NCBI GenBank assembly: GCA_035079385.1
Contig: JAVHKY010000056.1
Location: 4,340,001 to 4,404,000, forward strand
DNA: 64,000 bases
From: Aspidiotus rigidus
Taxonomy: Eukaryota; Arthropoda; Insecta; Hemiptera; Diaspididae
Reading direction: 5' to 3'
A program made the translations under genes and the position numbers. Positions within the stretch are counted from its first letter, which is position 1, and every line of letters begins with the position of its first letter. The notes beneath the pieces were generated by a model, which was not told where the DNA came from, searched no databases, and worked only from the letters and a program-made list of their open reading frames with translations. This document shows positions 22,300-35,049 of this stretch, piece after piece.

Positions 22300-23905
22300 A
22301 TATTCAATAGAAGATACATAGGCTACTATAAGGGGTTTTGGAAAGATTTTCGTCGTCCGAGTGTTCACTCAGAATTTTTTAAACTATCGACTTTTAAGTT
22401 TCAGATAGAAATGCTTCGGTTTTCTATCAATACGTAACAACCGAACTCGGATAACGAAAACTTTTCTTGGGAAAACGATGTGCGTAATATCAGATAGGAC
22501 GTATAGCCTTTTTGAGATAAATACAGGGCTTTTATTGTAGGTAATAGAAATAATCTGTAGCTAATTCGTTTACCCTTGGAGTAAAAAAAAGATTTCGTGT
22601 AGGTAATACGAGAGTTCGTGAGTTCATTCTTAAAATCATGCTCATAAGAGTCTACTGTTTCCTGTTAAAAAGTATTAAATTTTCAAAACAATTTTGAGAA
22701 AGTCAAATATTTTGAAACAATTTGATAACGAAGAGCAAACTTATTTGTCTTCCAGAAAATCATGATGAACGAGTTTGATTTGAACTCTATAGGAATAAAA
22801 GCAGAAAAGGTATGGTAATTAGTGTACATAAGTTCTTATCGTCAAATTGGCCTGAAAGAAGAAAGAAGAGAGAGAGGAAAAATAAATAATGATGTTTTAC
22901 ACAAAAACACAACCTGTCAATAGGAAATGATAAATTGAGGTACTATAGGTAATCAAAGACCAACCAAAACTACAAAAAAAAAAAAAAAAAAAAAAAAAGG
23001 AAGTTAACAGAATTGAGTCCGGCCGAATTACACTATTTCTGAAGTGACATCTATTTCTGAAAAGGCGTTTGAACAAATTAGGAATACTAATAAAAATAAA
23101 AGTAAGAGATGAGTGATAAAAATTGAAAGTGTCTGTCATTCTCTTAGATATATGTATCACTTTTCAATAGTTCAAAGGAAGAATCGCGACTATGAAAATA
23201 TACTTACAACTTCGTTGACATTAAGTTTGAAGAACCAGTTTACACGTGTTCTATCTGCAAACGTCTAGCATACTGGTCAGTCAAGTGTAAAGGTACGTAA
23301 GACATCTACAAGAGAGGGAGAGAGAAAGGGGGGGACACGACAGCTACACAAAGAATAAAATCATTTTAATTAATCGAAATGTACTCGTACGTCGTCCATT
23401 AGTGTCTTTATAAAACTATATTTAGAAGAGATGTGCTGCGTATTGTGTTCGTTTTTCGTAGCGAAATATGCCGTTATCAGAAACGTGGCGAAAATGTTTT
23501 ACCCGTGGCGAAAATCAAGTCAGTGGTGCCATTCGAAAAATTTGTAAACATTCTTTTTGAACGATAACCAATTTAAATTGTAGGCCCAAGTGTTCCTTTC
23601 ACTACATGTATTATAAAAAGTACTGTTTGTACTATTTCGTCGTATATCTCCACAAAAAGTATCGATTTGTTATTCAATTTCTGCAGACGACAATTTGATT
23701 ACTGCCCGAGGCGAAAGATATGCAAAAGTGCTTAAACAGCGAGTCAGCGAGGTACAAGAAAAGCAGGCACGTGCCTGGGATGCAAAAATATGAGGAAAAG
23801 AAGTAGTGTATAGGGCATTCAACTAGAAACGCAAGATCGTAGTATTCACAAATAATGGAATAGATTTTAGCAAAATTGTAGAACAAAAAAAAATGATTAT
23901 GTTCT
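22300..23905. other. No gene seen; poly-A at 22974-22998
   Basis: AT-rich sequence with a 25-base A-run at 22974-22998, possibly the tail of a retroposed fragment, and a G/A-rich patch at 23310-23340. No coding region is supported. Confidence 0.5.
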
Positions 23906-23910
23906 TGAAA

Positions 23911-24195
23911 CGATGGCTTCCTTAACGAAATTAGACAGGGAACGCAAGGAATCTGTTCTACGGGTCGAGTTGGGTTTGGTATTGAGAATTCAAATTGAAA
24001 TCGAAATCCTGAAGAGTTTAAATTTTTCTGAGTTCCTCTGCTGTCATAGACAGTACTATATATGTATTATGATTCGAAAGTTAAATATTTCCAAGTCCCT
24101 TTCCTATCATGTAATATGGTTCGAAAGTCGCATTTTTTCAAGCATAAATCCTTTATTCGCCGGACACCACACGGCGTGGCGCGGCGCTAGTAGAA
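23911..24195. repeat. Dispersed repeat family, copy A
   Basis: CGATGGCTTCCTTAACGAAA through TTTGGTATTGAGAATTC matches 30818-30900. Later words (TTTCCAAGTCCC, CTATCAT, GGTTCGAAAGTCGCATTTTT) match the 30980-31115 part of copy B. The open frame starting at 23913 arises from this repeat. Confidence 0.65.
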
Positions 24196-24199
24196 CTCG

Positions 24200-26830
24200 T
24201 GGTCCCTCGTATGTGTAACACGAAGATTAAAATCTTTTCACGCCCTCTGATGATATGACTCAAAGGTTAACATCGTTTCAAGTTCCATGGCCTCATTAGA
24301 TCGGGATGGTCTATTTTGTACTTATGTAGTTCATAAAAAATCTAGAAAAATCTTCAAAAAGGCTGTTCCCTCTGTTTCTTGGAGCATTTGCGTATATCTA
24401 CGTATATTTTGGAAAATATTTTGCAGGAAACACTCGAATGAATAAAAAAATTCGTACTTCGGATGAATTTTCTTTTCTGCATCTTCACATAGTTCCCAAA
24501 TATTAATTGTTTATGAAGTACAACGACTGCAGTGAATTACGTGGAACAGGCTAGTTGAGTCAAAGCATGAATATACCTAACAAATTAATCTTTTCACTTT
24601 CTCGATTAGTATAAAATATTTCCCCGCAAGGAGGTTTCAAAAATTTTTAAAAGCCATAAGGTTAACCTTCATTACGTGTTACGCATGGTTCAAACGACTT
24701 TCTACTGCGAAAATTAGGAAGGGGCAGGGGAGGGGAGGAGTATAAGTTTCTGTATCATAAAAACTGCTTTGAAGTGAAATACGAAACTAAGAGTTTAGTG
24801 GCGCATACCTGCGGTTGTAGTTGGCGGAAGCTGAACAAAGACGGTATTCAAATATCGTATTTTCGTCATCTACAAGATTTATAATCGCACATAACTCGCG
24901 ACATACGTACAGCAAACAATCGCGCAGTCACTCGATGTACCGGACAAATGGAGGCAGGATTAATTTACCGTGCGCAGAATGATAAACGAGTCAGTCTGGA
25001 TGTAATGTACGTAGAATAAAACGGTTAAATTTACTGCCCAATGTATTTTTTTCTCCCCACCGCTACAAAGAGCAACCACTTGACTTACATCACACTGCTC
25101 GAACCATCTGTATTATTTTGGTCACGCTACGGTGGGTGGAAATTGTAGTAAAAAAATAACGTGGAAAAGACGTCTATTTCGACGTACAAATAGGTAACAG
25201 GTATTTGCTGCACATGTGCCTCTGTGTATACGTATTCTTCGAAATCGGACACCTGTTGGTTGTTCATTTTCCTCGCTTCGTATTACGTATGCAGTTTCCG
25301 GTCTCGAATGAAGCACAGTCAGAAATAACGACGCATAAGGTTGAATACGAAGTCACGGGACTACTACACTCTGAACTCTGTAACCGTTTTTAAATCACTC
25401 GACAAAATGTATAGGGCGCGTCCAAAAACGTGACATGAGGCGATGATGATTCCTCCAGATCCAAAACGGTAGACGGTAGGTACACACATTATATATTCGC
25501 TTACGGGTTGTAGCCTACCTGTCTCAGTCGATAAGGTTGATGAACAGGTTCAAACACATTCAGTAGCTCTTGCCAGAACATTCATTGCTGGCAAATTACT
25601 CGTGCGATACTGAAAGCTTATTATACGTAGGTCAGTACGTACTCATATATTCTATCGTAAGTACCGGACATATATGCAAATGTCGGACTCTGCCAAATTG
25701 CAGCTGTCCTCACGTTGGAGCTGTGTATACGGCACAACTACGTACTGAAGTAGATAAATGACAGTGTTCGGTTGATGACTCATACGAGTAGCAAGATGGG
25801 CAACAAATAAAGAAATCCACTCATTAAAAAGTCACTCCACTCTTCGGAATAAATACCAATCACTTAACAATCAAGCCAGACATTTGTAGAATGAACGTCC
25901 CCAGCTAATAAAGTTTATGATTATTACGTCATATCAAACTGATAATAGAGTAAAATACCTATAATGTGATAAAGAAACCTAAATTTTATTTTACTTGATC
26001 CAAAATGAGAAATTTTCTCAACAGCGTTGATATTATTTATGGTTGGCGTTATTCGAAGGTACTGTATCTTTCTATGATGTGGACCTCCCTTTTGCCAGAC
26101 TGACTGTTTGACGGTTCGAAATGAGCTACTTGAGACGAGACGGACTTTAGACAATGTTTACTGAGATCGAATGACACACTTCGCGATTATTTTCTATTAC
26201 AACGACACGGTAAGACTACACGATTTTGGGTATATTTCGCGGCGCTGTGGACGAACGCCTTGTCGCAAGTCCGAAAACCGCACATGAAGATGACATTAGA
26301 CGAGGTACGCTGACCCACGAAAGCTTGCTCAGCAATTTTGATGTTCCGATCGTATCAACTGATCCTGTTTACAATTCGCGTGATGTTTTGGTTAGCCGCT
26401 ACTGTTTTACCGACTTTTCTAACTAGAAAAGTGAGGTATTACACCCGTAGCAAGGTGAATGGGGGGAGGGGGCAATGAACTTTCTCGACGTTTTAGAGGT
26501 TCTAGATCACAACTAGCATAAAAAAAATTTCCGGTTTCCTTATATATATATGTAGGATTTTTTTGTCCACGGAACTCCTCCGAAACTACCCGATGGATTT
26601 TTTTTTAAACTTGGCCATATTGTAGTGATGTATCTGAAGATGTGCACCTGCAATTTTGTTGAGAATCGGGTGAGTGGTTCTCGAGAAATTTTCATTTTGT
26701 TCGAAAAATTTCTCACTATTACGAGTAGCTGCTTACGTTACGACGCAGATTTTCCTATCACTTTACCACTTATGTTATCAGTACGTGTATTGTGATGAAG
26801 AACCTTTTATCATTCAACAGGTTCATTCTT
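24200..26830. other. No gene seen
   Basis: No supported coding sequence. A GC-richer patch at 24800-24970 and a CTCGAGAAATTTTCATTTTG region at 26600-26720 look like old repeat debris. Open frames such as 26226-26426 have no recognisable motif. Confidence 0.45.
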
Positions 26831-26843
26831 GGTTCATTCTTAA

Positions 26844-27089
26844 CAGGGCTGAGAACCGTTATATCTTTTTTCAAAAGGTTCTCGGTTCGGTTCCGGTTCC
26901 GGGTACATGTAAACAGTTCCGGTTTTTTCCGGTTCCGGATATTGCCTATGATAAAGGTCCCCGGATCTTTTCGGTTCTGGGTATTGCCGATAAAGGTTCC
27001 CGGATCTTTTTGGTTCCGGTTCTCAGACCCATTTATAGAGGTTCCGGTTTGGGTATCATTTTGGTCCCCAGTTCCGGTTCTCAGCCCTG
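26844..27089. mobile_element. hAT-type MITE, 246 bp, 8-bp target duplication ATTCTTAA
   Basis: The exact duplication ATTCTTAA lies at 26836-26843 and 27090-27097. The termini CAGGGCTGAGAACCG and CGGTTCTCAGCCCTG are inverted and perfect over 15 bases. The interior is built from GGTTCCGGTTC-like words and a ~38-bp unit repeated about twice (GGTATTGCCGATAAAGGTTC region, 26935-27010). The CAGGG terminus with an 8-bp duplication is the hAT signature. The overlapping open frames are translations of the repeat, not genes. Confidence 0.92.
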
Positions 27090-27396
27090 ATTCTTAACCA
27101 AGGGTCCATTGAATTTTATTATCGATGATATTTCATTCAAATTTTAGTACATCGGTATTACTTTAAAGAGAGGGAGTGACTCTCTCAATGATTTTCGCAT
27201 TGTGAGAAGAAAAGTCGTGTACTAATCACGCGACTGCGTGAGTGTTTTTTTAATTGTAATATCGCTGAATGCGAATACTATCGAATACCTCGTTATACCT
27301 CGTTTATGTAGCCGAATGCCCTTACACCAGATATTCTTTCAATGAGACATTAATCGAAGGTACCATGAATGAACATTTAATTTGAAGAGATGGAAA

Positions 27397-27669
27397 CTAT
27401 TTTTGGCAGGAAAGGCACACGCGAAGGTCTACGGAGCAATGTTCATGAACAAAAATTGAGCAACAGTCAAGCGAAATAACGTCAGGAGTATCTTTGTACA
27501 AGGAAACATGACAAACAACACAGATGTCCGAGTTCAGTCGTCTTTTTTTTTTAGCTACAATAACAGACTTATCTGTGCCCATACGTCTTCTCTTCACGGT
27601 AGCTTTGCTTTTCTGTGCCGATTCATTGTCGCTGCTAATAGACCGTTTTCCTATGACGTCACAAGTCAT
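27397..27669 (-). pseudogene. Orphan C-terminal Cys/His domain of a SWIM-MULE-like transposase
   Basis: A 90-residue minus-strand frame has a basic linker (SKATVKRRRMG, AKKKRRLNSD) followed by CVVCHVSLY, SLDCCSIFVHEHC and CLSCQK at the end. The pattern CxxC...CC...HxxC...CxxC matches the C-terminus of the transposase at the right edge (QCSVCHDLL, DCCSVHVHEEC, TCPSC) in order and spacing. It is preceded by the same kind of Lys/Arg-rich linker. No transposase core lies upstream. It is most likely a fragment left by another copy of that element, though a small independent gene cannot be excluded. Confidence 0.6.
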
Positions 27670-27699
27670 AGCTTACAGCTGAATCTGCAGTCTGAGTGA

Positions 27700-29480
27700 A
27701 CAACGAAAATGTAAACAATTACTTTTACTCTACCTATTTAATTAATACAGTGATAACGGTTAGTGGTTTTCCAAGTATTGTTACTTCTAAGAGGTAGAAC
27801 AATAACGGAAATGTTATGGCTGAAAATATCGATAAAAGCCTCTACTTGATGAATCTAATTACCAAGATTTTTAAAAATCAACAATTTTTCAACCATTGAT
27901 TGTCTAAACAACTCATTTTTTTCTTATGGGAATTCACATGTAAGATCCGTTGTTTACATTTTACTTGTTCACTCGGTTTGGAGCCAGGGGAAAGGGGAAC
28001 TGCAGCAACAGCAAGTCAACAGTGTTAGGTAACGGCACCGGTGGGGGGGGGGGGGGAATCTATACTGTCGAAGATCAATCAAAAGGTACAGTACCTTCGA
28101 ATAATCATTTCGATTATTTATATTTAGAACGATGTTCATAATTATCATCTATAACATACACAAAAAATTTCGAACTTTTGGAATAAACATGAACTAGCAA
28201 ATAAGGTTCTAGAATTATCTTTCACGCTGAACACAATGCCGCGCCGTTGGCCGTTTTTCGCTATCTCCTCTTACAAATTGTGTTTTAATGCTTGAACATT
28301 ACTTGAAACTGACACTTTTGGAATACTAGATCACATCATTACAACCCCAAGATATCGACAGAAGTGTTGCTCATACTTTTCTTCAGAAGACAATATATTT
28401 ACTTGAATGGCTCTCATGGTTATAGCGTTCTGCTCATTTTTTATAGAGATTGGAATGAGTTCTGAAAGGAAAATATTTTCTTTCACAATTTCTCGGATCC
28501 CACCCACTCAACAGGGAAAAGAAAAGAAACACGAGGGTCACTTATGTAGCCCACCTATCCACTTTCTTTTCATAGCACCGTACGCCCACTTTTATTGGAT
28601 TTTTCTACAGAACAACCAAGGAAGACTATATTGACCAGCCTAGTCGAACTTCTTCTAAGCTATTGAAGTTATGCGAACCTTCCAGTCGTCGCGCGCACAT
28701 GTCATCGTTTTTACAAGTAGGACTTGTGAATTTTGTACCAAAATTTCCCCAAATTCCCTTCCTTTCATATACTGTACTTCGTTGAAAAAGGAGTATAGCT
28801 TGCAACACCCGCGCACATTCTTTGCACTCGCTCGCTTGCAGCGCAGCGCACGCTGTCGGGAGCTCGCTAACACGTTTGTTTTGCAAACGCATCTTATGAA
28901 ATCATTTTATTCAATTTTTCGTTACTCCACTCCATTTCTAATCCCAAAGTTCACGAAAAGCCAAAGCTGGATGAGATCAAGAAGGAGAATAAAGAGAGAG
29001 TCTTCTCGACCTCGCGAGTCGTCGTAGTATAATGACGAAAAATTACAGAAACGTACGATTTGGAATTTTATTTATCCGACCACGGTTTCGAGCAGGTGAA
29101 CTTCCCATTAATGAGGCGACAAAATGAATGAAGGCGCAACATGATGAACAAGTACAGGAAGTATCATTGGTGGTGAGGTGTACAAGAATTTTATGATTAA
29201 CGCTGTTGACGTGCAGCGGTGTGTCCAATACGCGATTAGATTCATGTATATACAATGTAAAATTTGTATCATCAAATTGAGCATTCTTGCAACATCTATC
29301 GTATCACAAAACCTTGACCTCTCTATAGGGAAAAAAAAAAGAAAGAAAGAAAGAAAAAAAAATCATGCAATATCATAATTATTATACTCTCATAAACAAT
29401 AAATTTCCCCCCAAAAAAATGAAATTTGTATCATAGTGACATTCAATTTTAAATTTTCCATTCAACTACTAGCACTTCAT
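27700..29480. other. No gene seen; 14-base G run at 28043-28056
   Basis: AT-rich with a G homopolymer at 28043-28056 and a purine-rich AAAGAAAGAAAGAAAAAA tract near 29333-29360. No coding region is supported. Confidence 0.5.
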
Positions 29481-29489
29481 GAAATGACT

Positions 29490-30463
29490 TCTAATATACC
29501 TATAAAGTAGAATGTTTGTCTGTATAATTATGTGTACATGTATGTAATTCCATAACTTTTGAATGCCTTCACCTGTTGACTTGGAATTTTTTTTGAAAAA
29601 TTTCGTTTTATATGGGTCAGATGTTTGAATAAATTTCGACGTTTTGACTTCCTCGAGGTGGAGCAGGGGGCGAAAAAATTGGTAAAAAACGAGGATTATC
29701 GAGTACTGAAACTGCTTCTCGCTGTACCTTAGAGATACGCGCGTTGTTCTAGCCGTTCAAACGCGTTGAGCGGCGCAGCTTTAAAAATTAAATTATCGTG
29801 ATAACTCGAGTTTTACTCATTTTTATAAAAAATTGAAGAGAATAACAATAGTAGGCCATGTAATTTCCTTCCGAATGAGCCCAATCCCAGATTTTTGGCA
29901 GGAAATTTGGGAACCATTGGTATTTTGACTGATGTGTATTCAATATCATTGTGTTCACACACAGAGAGAATTTAAACCGGTTGCTCTGGATGAATCTACA
30001 GAGACTATTCAAGTTTTACGTATCCAATTTTCGATTTTAGAAGGAGACGTTTATGTAAAATGATTTCTTGAAAATTTGCTCTTCTTTTGTGATACGAGTA
30101 ACTATACATCAGGTAAATATCGTCGTCAGAGTTCGAAAATACCTAAGAAAAGGTACTGGGTTCGAGAAAGAACTGGGAAAATCACATCCGGTTTCTGATA
30201 TAGAAAACGACTGAGTGCGTCTCGTGCCTCTATACAGACTGATGTAATGCTTCAGGGGTATGGCATACTTTTTACCTACTGTCCATCCATTTCCTTTATC
30301 ATTGGGACGCCTGATGGTAAAATATTGATGAATTAGTCCGTTTTTTGCTGCAATACAGCCCTTACTTATCAAGTCAGCTCTTACCGTTAAATTCGAAATA
30401 TTTACAAAATACAGATATTCACTCAACACACAACTGGCGGTCAGGCGCGCCGCCAACCGCTAG
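29490..30463 (+). mobile_element. Non-autonomous Helitron, copy 2, both ends present
   Basis: The 5' end is TCTAATATACCTATAAAGTA. The 3' end is a hairpin (GGCGGTCAGGCGCGCC, then GCCAACCGC) closed by CTAG, followed by T at 30464. The interior follows copy 1 (CTTGGAATTTTTTTTGAAAA, GTGATAACTCGAG, TGTAATTTCCTTCCGAATGA). It is shorter than copy 3 and diverged from it, so it is an older insertion. The base before the 5' end is T rather than A. It has no Rep/helicase coding. Confidence 0.85.
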
Positions 30464-30469
30464 TAATTA

Positions 30470-30815
30470 TAAGTTACTTACATAATATTGAAATCTCTAT
30501 TTTGTGAAAATATGTCGTAAAATAGGAAACCGTATTTGTATTCTCCGAAGTAGGTTCGAGGAGTCGGCCATTCTTATATCTAGACTGATATTCGAAAATT
30601 TTCCAAGTTTTTGAAGTAAGTCGGAGTCTACACCCTCCTCTCAATCACAATTTTTCAAAAGAACGGCGAATAGCAGATATTTCTCTCAAATAACACTCCA
30701 AGAACAAGTTATCTACATTTTCACACGTCAATCAACGCTAATAATACAGAGCAGCAAGAGGTATTCAGTTGTCACGCGCTGTAGCGGCGTCAACAGTGCA
30801 TTTATAGAAAAAAAA
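30470..30815. other. No gene seen
   Basis: A short AT-rich gap between the Helitron and the dispersed repeat. I see no feature in it. Confidence 0.4.
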
Positions 30816-30817
30816 AA

Positions 30818-31120
30818 CGACGGCTTCCTTAACGAAGTTAAACGAGGAACGCAGGGAACCTGTTTTATGAGTCAAATGGGATTTGGTATTGAAAATTCAA
30901 GGAAACCTAGACCTAGATAAAGCTAGTATAATGAAGGCCTAGACCTACTATAAGCCTAGTATAATAATAGTTTGAGAGTCTTCTCTCGAGAGTCGAAATT
31001 TTTCCAAGTCCCCCTCCTATCATATATAGCTCGAGAGTCAACATTTTTCTCCCTCCCCTATCAAATATGGCTCGAGAGTCGAAATTTTTACAAGTTTTTC
31101 GCTGGACGGCGGACGGCGCA
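30818..31120. repeat. Dispersed repeat family, copy B, with internal tandem
   Basis: 30818-30900 matches 23911-23993. It is followed by CTAGTATAA/CTATAAGCCTAGTAT words (30905-30965). Then come three ~45-bp tandem units beginning CTCGAGAGTCGAAATTTTT or CTCGAGAGTCAACATTTTT, ending in a GC-rich GGACGGCGGACGGCGCACGG. Confidence 0.65.
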
Positions 31121-31453
31121 CGGCAAATTTCTCAAAAAGCCCCCCATAAAACAAGTTCCCTGTTAATATGGATACCATTTAATCACAAGTTAAAATATAT
31201 CATATGAGCGATAACAGGAGAAGATTAAAAGGTAGAAAAAATGAAATACGAGTATATATGAAAAATTGTAATAAACGATAAAATGAAGCAATGCGCGATT
31301 AAAAGTACGAATTCACGCTAAGAATTGTAGAATAAAATTTCAAAAATTTTAGTTGAAAAATTGTTAAGCTCCATTACAAATGCACATTAGCACAAATTTT
31401 GACTTACAAGAGTTCAAAAGTGAACGATAATTTATTACATAAAGAGCGATAAT

Positions 31454-31915
31454 TCATTGAATAATAAGCGCTCTCTTCGCCTTCGCTGGCCGGCCCCTTT
31501 TCCTCTTCTGACCGAAGGGGGACTAATTTTGCCTTTATACTCGAAGAATAAAGTCCAGGCTTTATTATTGTAGGATGGTTAGAAGTTTCTTCATTATGCT
31601 CAGGTTTGGGGCTGCAGAGGGAACGTAAAATATTTGACCTGAACTCTCTGGTGCGCTATCCTCTTGAATAATTTTCAAATTGAGCATAGCCCATTGCAAT
31701 GAAGGTGACGGTAGTTCATGAAAAAGTCTAACATTTGATGGCGTCGGATCTCGAGTTTCTGACCATTTCGCTACTAATTCGAAAAGACTCCTTAGAAACT
31801 GACCTACGGGCAAGCGCTTGCGAAGCGTTTGTTCGTCTTTTATCACTTGGTTGGTAGCTTCTACTCCATTATTCGTTGATATAAATCCAGGCGCGTAGCC
31901 CTCGTGCCAATCCAT
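31454..31915 (-). pseudogene. C-terminal fragment of a MULE transposase with AT-hook-like tail
   Basis: Minus-strand frame reading WHEGYAPGFISTNNGVEATN, then QTLRKRLPVGQFLRSLFELV and AKWSETRDPTPSNVRLFH. This is the region containing the catalytic Glu (NNGVEATNQVIK) and what follows it in a MULE family frequent in Hemiptera. In the same frame, after two stops at ~31565 and two more, a basic tail KRKRGRPAKAKRALIIQ ends at 31454. Its GRP core resembles an AT-hook. The N-terminal two thirds, with the two Asp residues, are missing. It differs from the FLYWCH and SWIM MULEs elsewhere in the window. Confidence 0.8.
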
Positions 31916-31919
31916 TATT

Positions 31920-33645
31920 TTTCAACAACCAATAGGCTATGTTTCAAAGTATTCAAGACAAAGTCATATCACGAAATGTATTTTATGAAAATGAATCATA
32001 ATATCGTATCGGTCAAGCTACTTGTTACTTATCGATCGTTTGATATATTTCAATTGCAATATGTAACGGGCAATAACTCATTTTACTATTCGAACCATCT
32101 ATTCTAACGTTCTGTATTCTATCTCTCATTCAAATTCTTTTATCTTGCAATTAAAGTTTTTCCAAAAAATATATAGAAAGCTTTTTTAATAGGAAATTTT
32201 ACGAGGAACAATTTTATTTGAACATTTTTTCTCTAAAATCATTTGTTCGCTAATTAGAGCTAGAAAACTGAAAAATTCCTCCTTTGCAGCCCCCTGGGGA
32301 AAAAGCTCCTCTCGGAATGTTGGGTAAACTTGGGAAAAGACTCACGAGAAGGTTCCTAACAACTATTCCAAGTTTCGCTTCTGTACCATTTATTGTTGAT
32401 TACAATGGCTAATTCTACTGGACTATTTCATCAGCTTGAAATCTGGTATCCATCAGGTTAGGAACGATAAAATTTCACGTAAGTGAAACACTGCGTTAGG
32501 GTGGTTACAACCTGTACTACTTGATTAGTTCCTCAATTCTCTTACCTTCTTTCATCTGTATTTCCCTATTTCACGCAACCACTACCAACTTGAGTTGGGT
32601 AAGTTAAGATCTGAAAATGAATGGTATTTTTCTCATTTCCGCGCTATCAATCCGTAAAGTTGTCTGAAAAATTCATTTCTTCGCGTTATCCACTTCGTCC
32701 CACGTCCCATGTTGTTCATAACGAGAAACAAATACATTTTTCCAGGAATATCTTGAAATTATAATGCAATGCGAACGAGAATTTTGCTGATAAACTCAAA
32801 AAATAAGCTCAATCAATGCTCTTGCGATACCAGTTTTCGTTTGGCGCAGCGTTTTTACGATTTTTTCATAACATTCCCTCGTACATTTGCAGTGGTTCGA
32901 GTGAAATTTTCTGTGGTCAAATGATTAGGTATACCTATAGCCTACATATCTTTCGAGGAGCATAATATGAAAATTGAATAAGAACGTCCATTCTGATTCC
33001 AATCACATCAGATTTACTTATATTTTGTCTATTAGGCTACCTACTTATGTATTATGTATCACATAAGTGTCATTGAAAATTTATTTACTGTATCGATCTA
33101 CTCGTACATCTACATCACTTACGCGTACTACGAAAAGGTTCCCATATTATAGTACGGTAAGCACCACTACGTATTCCCGAATAATTACCTGCATATTATT
33201 TATTATGTACTGAATTTAGTTTTCTCAGTCGCTCGCAAACAAAAAACATAGGTACTAATCACTCATTTTTTTTTACATCATGCACGCAGATTTTTCTCGT
33301 ACTGAATAATATTTCCGTATTCGAAGCAAAAACAATCGAAAATATTTTCACATAGTTACTCGTTAGCGATGTTAAAGTCCGAAGAATAAAACCTGTAAGT
33401 ACCGACCTGACTCATAATAAAATATTTTATAATTACTGTAGCTCGAGTTTGAAATTTAGAAACTTTTCTCTGAACACTATACAATACGAGCCCAAGTTGT
33501 ATAAGCCATCGTATATTCCTCTTGGAAGTTCAATTTTGAACTCGATGGCTATGTGTATGTTAAACGTTTAAAATTATAGTCTATAGGTAGGTACCTACCT
33601 ACTACATTAAACGAAGTTAAATTAAACTGCCGCAGGTAATCATCT
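31920..33645. other. No gene seen
   Basis: AT-rich sequence without a coding signal. TAGGTAGGTACCTACCTAC occurs at about 33585. Confidence 0.5.
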
Positions 33646-33651
33646 ATTTTA

Positions 33652-33692
<41 letters not shown>

Positions 33693-33693
33693 C
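33652..33693. repeat. Compound microsatellite (CT)n(CA)n
   Basis: About eight CT units run directly into about twelve CA units. Confidence 0.95.
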
Positions 33694-33699
33694 ACTACC

Positions 33700-34500
33700 G
33701 TCATGCCACCATATTTAGATCCACTATTCCACGGGCATTCATTGAAAATTACTCGAGAATTGCTTGTATTCTCTCAATTCTCTCTTTCATCGAAGAAAAA
33801 TCTACCGGCAGCACCCCCTCTTCAAACGAAGAATTTATTAGATTATGTAAACTATGAAATATGTATAATATACCAGAAAATTTTTTGAAATATTATACTG
33901 ATATGACAGATAAGACACAAGATACGTATTTTGGTCGGTCAATATTCTTCACAAAATCACATCATGCTCGAATCTATAGCAGGATTGAGGAAAGGTACGC
34001 AATATAAATGACGGTGAAACCGGTTTTTCGCTACAGATTAGAACAACACGATATTGCTCATCAGCTCTCTTTCTTACACTAGAATATTATTTTTGTTCTG
34101 AATGTACTTTTACAATAGGTCCTATTAAAGGCGTATAAGTGTATTCGCAAACGACGTAAATTTTAAGGAAAATTAAATTATCGACGTTCGAACAGGAACA
34201 AAATTCCAACAGTGACATCTTAATAGATATCGAAATGCTATAGCAAAAATGTTATACGAACTGAGAGCAAAAAGAAAGAAGAAAAAAAAAGATGTCTCTA
34301 TCGTATTCGTTCTAATATTTACTACCTACTCTTCTCTTTAGATTTTTATGCAAGAACAGCAGTACTCTACTCGCGATATTGCAAAACTAATAAATTGTAG
34401 TTTTTAAATTAATAGCACTATCCGATGACGTGCGGTTGCCAGGTTCAGTGGGTAATATTATTTGTGTATTCTGTATCAGAGCATTAAGACAGGAGGGGTG
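33700..34500. other. No gene seen
   Basis: AT-rich. The open frame at 33703-33888 is short and has no motif. Confidence 0.45.
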
Positions 34501-34506
34501 AGTTGA

Positions 34507-34509
34507 TTT

Positions 34510-34596
<87 letters not shown>

Positions 34597-34598
34597 TT
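34507..34598. repeat. Microsatellite (TTTA)n
   Basis: About 23 nearly perfect TTTA units. Confidence 0.95.
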
Positions 34599-35049
34599 CT
34601 TTATTTTGGATCCTCGGTTTGATGCATTTCCTGTAGATAAAAGTCGGGACTCGCTCGTCCGCTAGTATTACTGAGAGGTGTAGTTTTTGTCGACAGAAGG
34701 AAACGTCCACAGCGAGGAATACCAAATGGTAAGGATGTGGCTTCTTCTCCGGTTGTGTGCCCATCAGCTTGTTCGACTTCTCTTGAAAGTTACTATAAAT
34801 CACTTGGTAGCACATTCAAATTATTTTTTGGACGCAAGGCTATATATTTTATCAACGAATTCAGAACTGAATGGGCAGAATCGTAAGAGGGACCACTGTC
34901 CGTTCTCTCCGTCTTTATCTTCCTTTATTGGAAAATGAAAGAAAAAAAAGAAGGCCTCGTCCTTCCCACTCTACTGCTCAGTCGTTACCCTTTGTGTTGT
35001 TTATTTGCGGTCGCCATTATCATTAGAAACCTCAAGGGAAGCTATCAAC

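Noticed and set aside
23913..24218. 101-codon plus-strand frame starting MASLTKLDRERKE
   Set aside because: Its first part lies in the dispersed repeat also found at 30818, and the frame is not preserved there.
26674..27097. Plus-strand frames of 101 and 138 codons
   Set aside because: They are translations of the GGTTCC minisatellite inside the hAT-type MITE.
33652..34598. Regular repeats considered as a CRISPR-like or regulatory array
   Set aside because: They are simple CT, CA and TTTA microsatellites without spacers.
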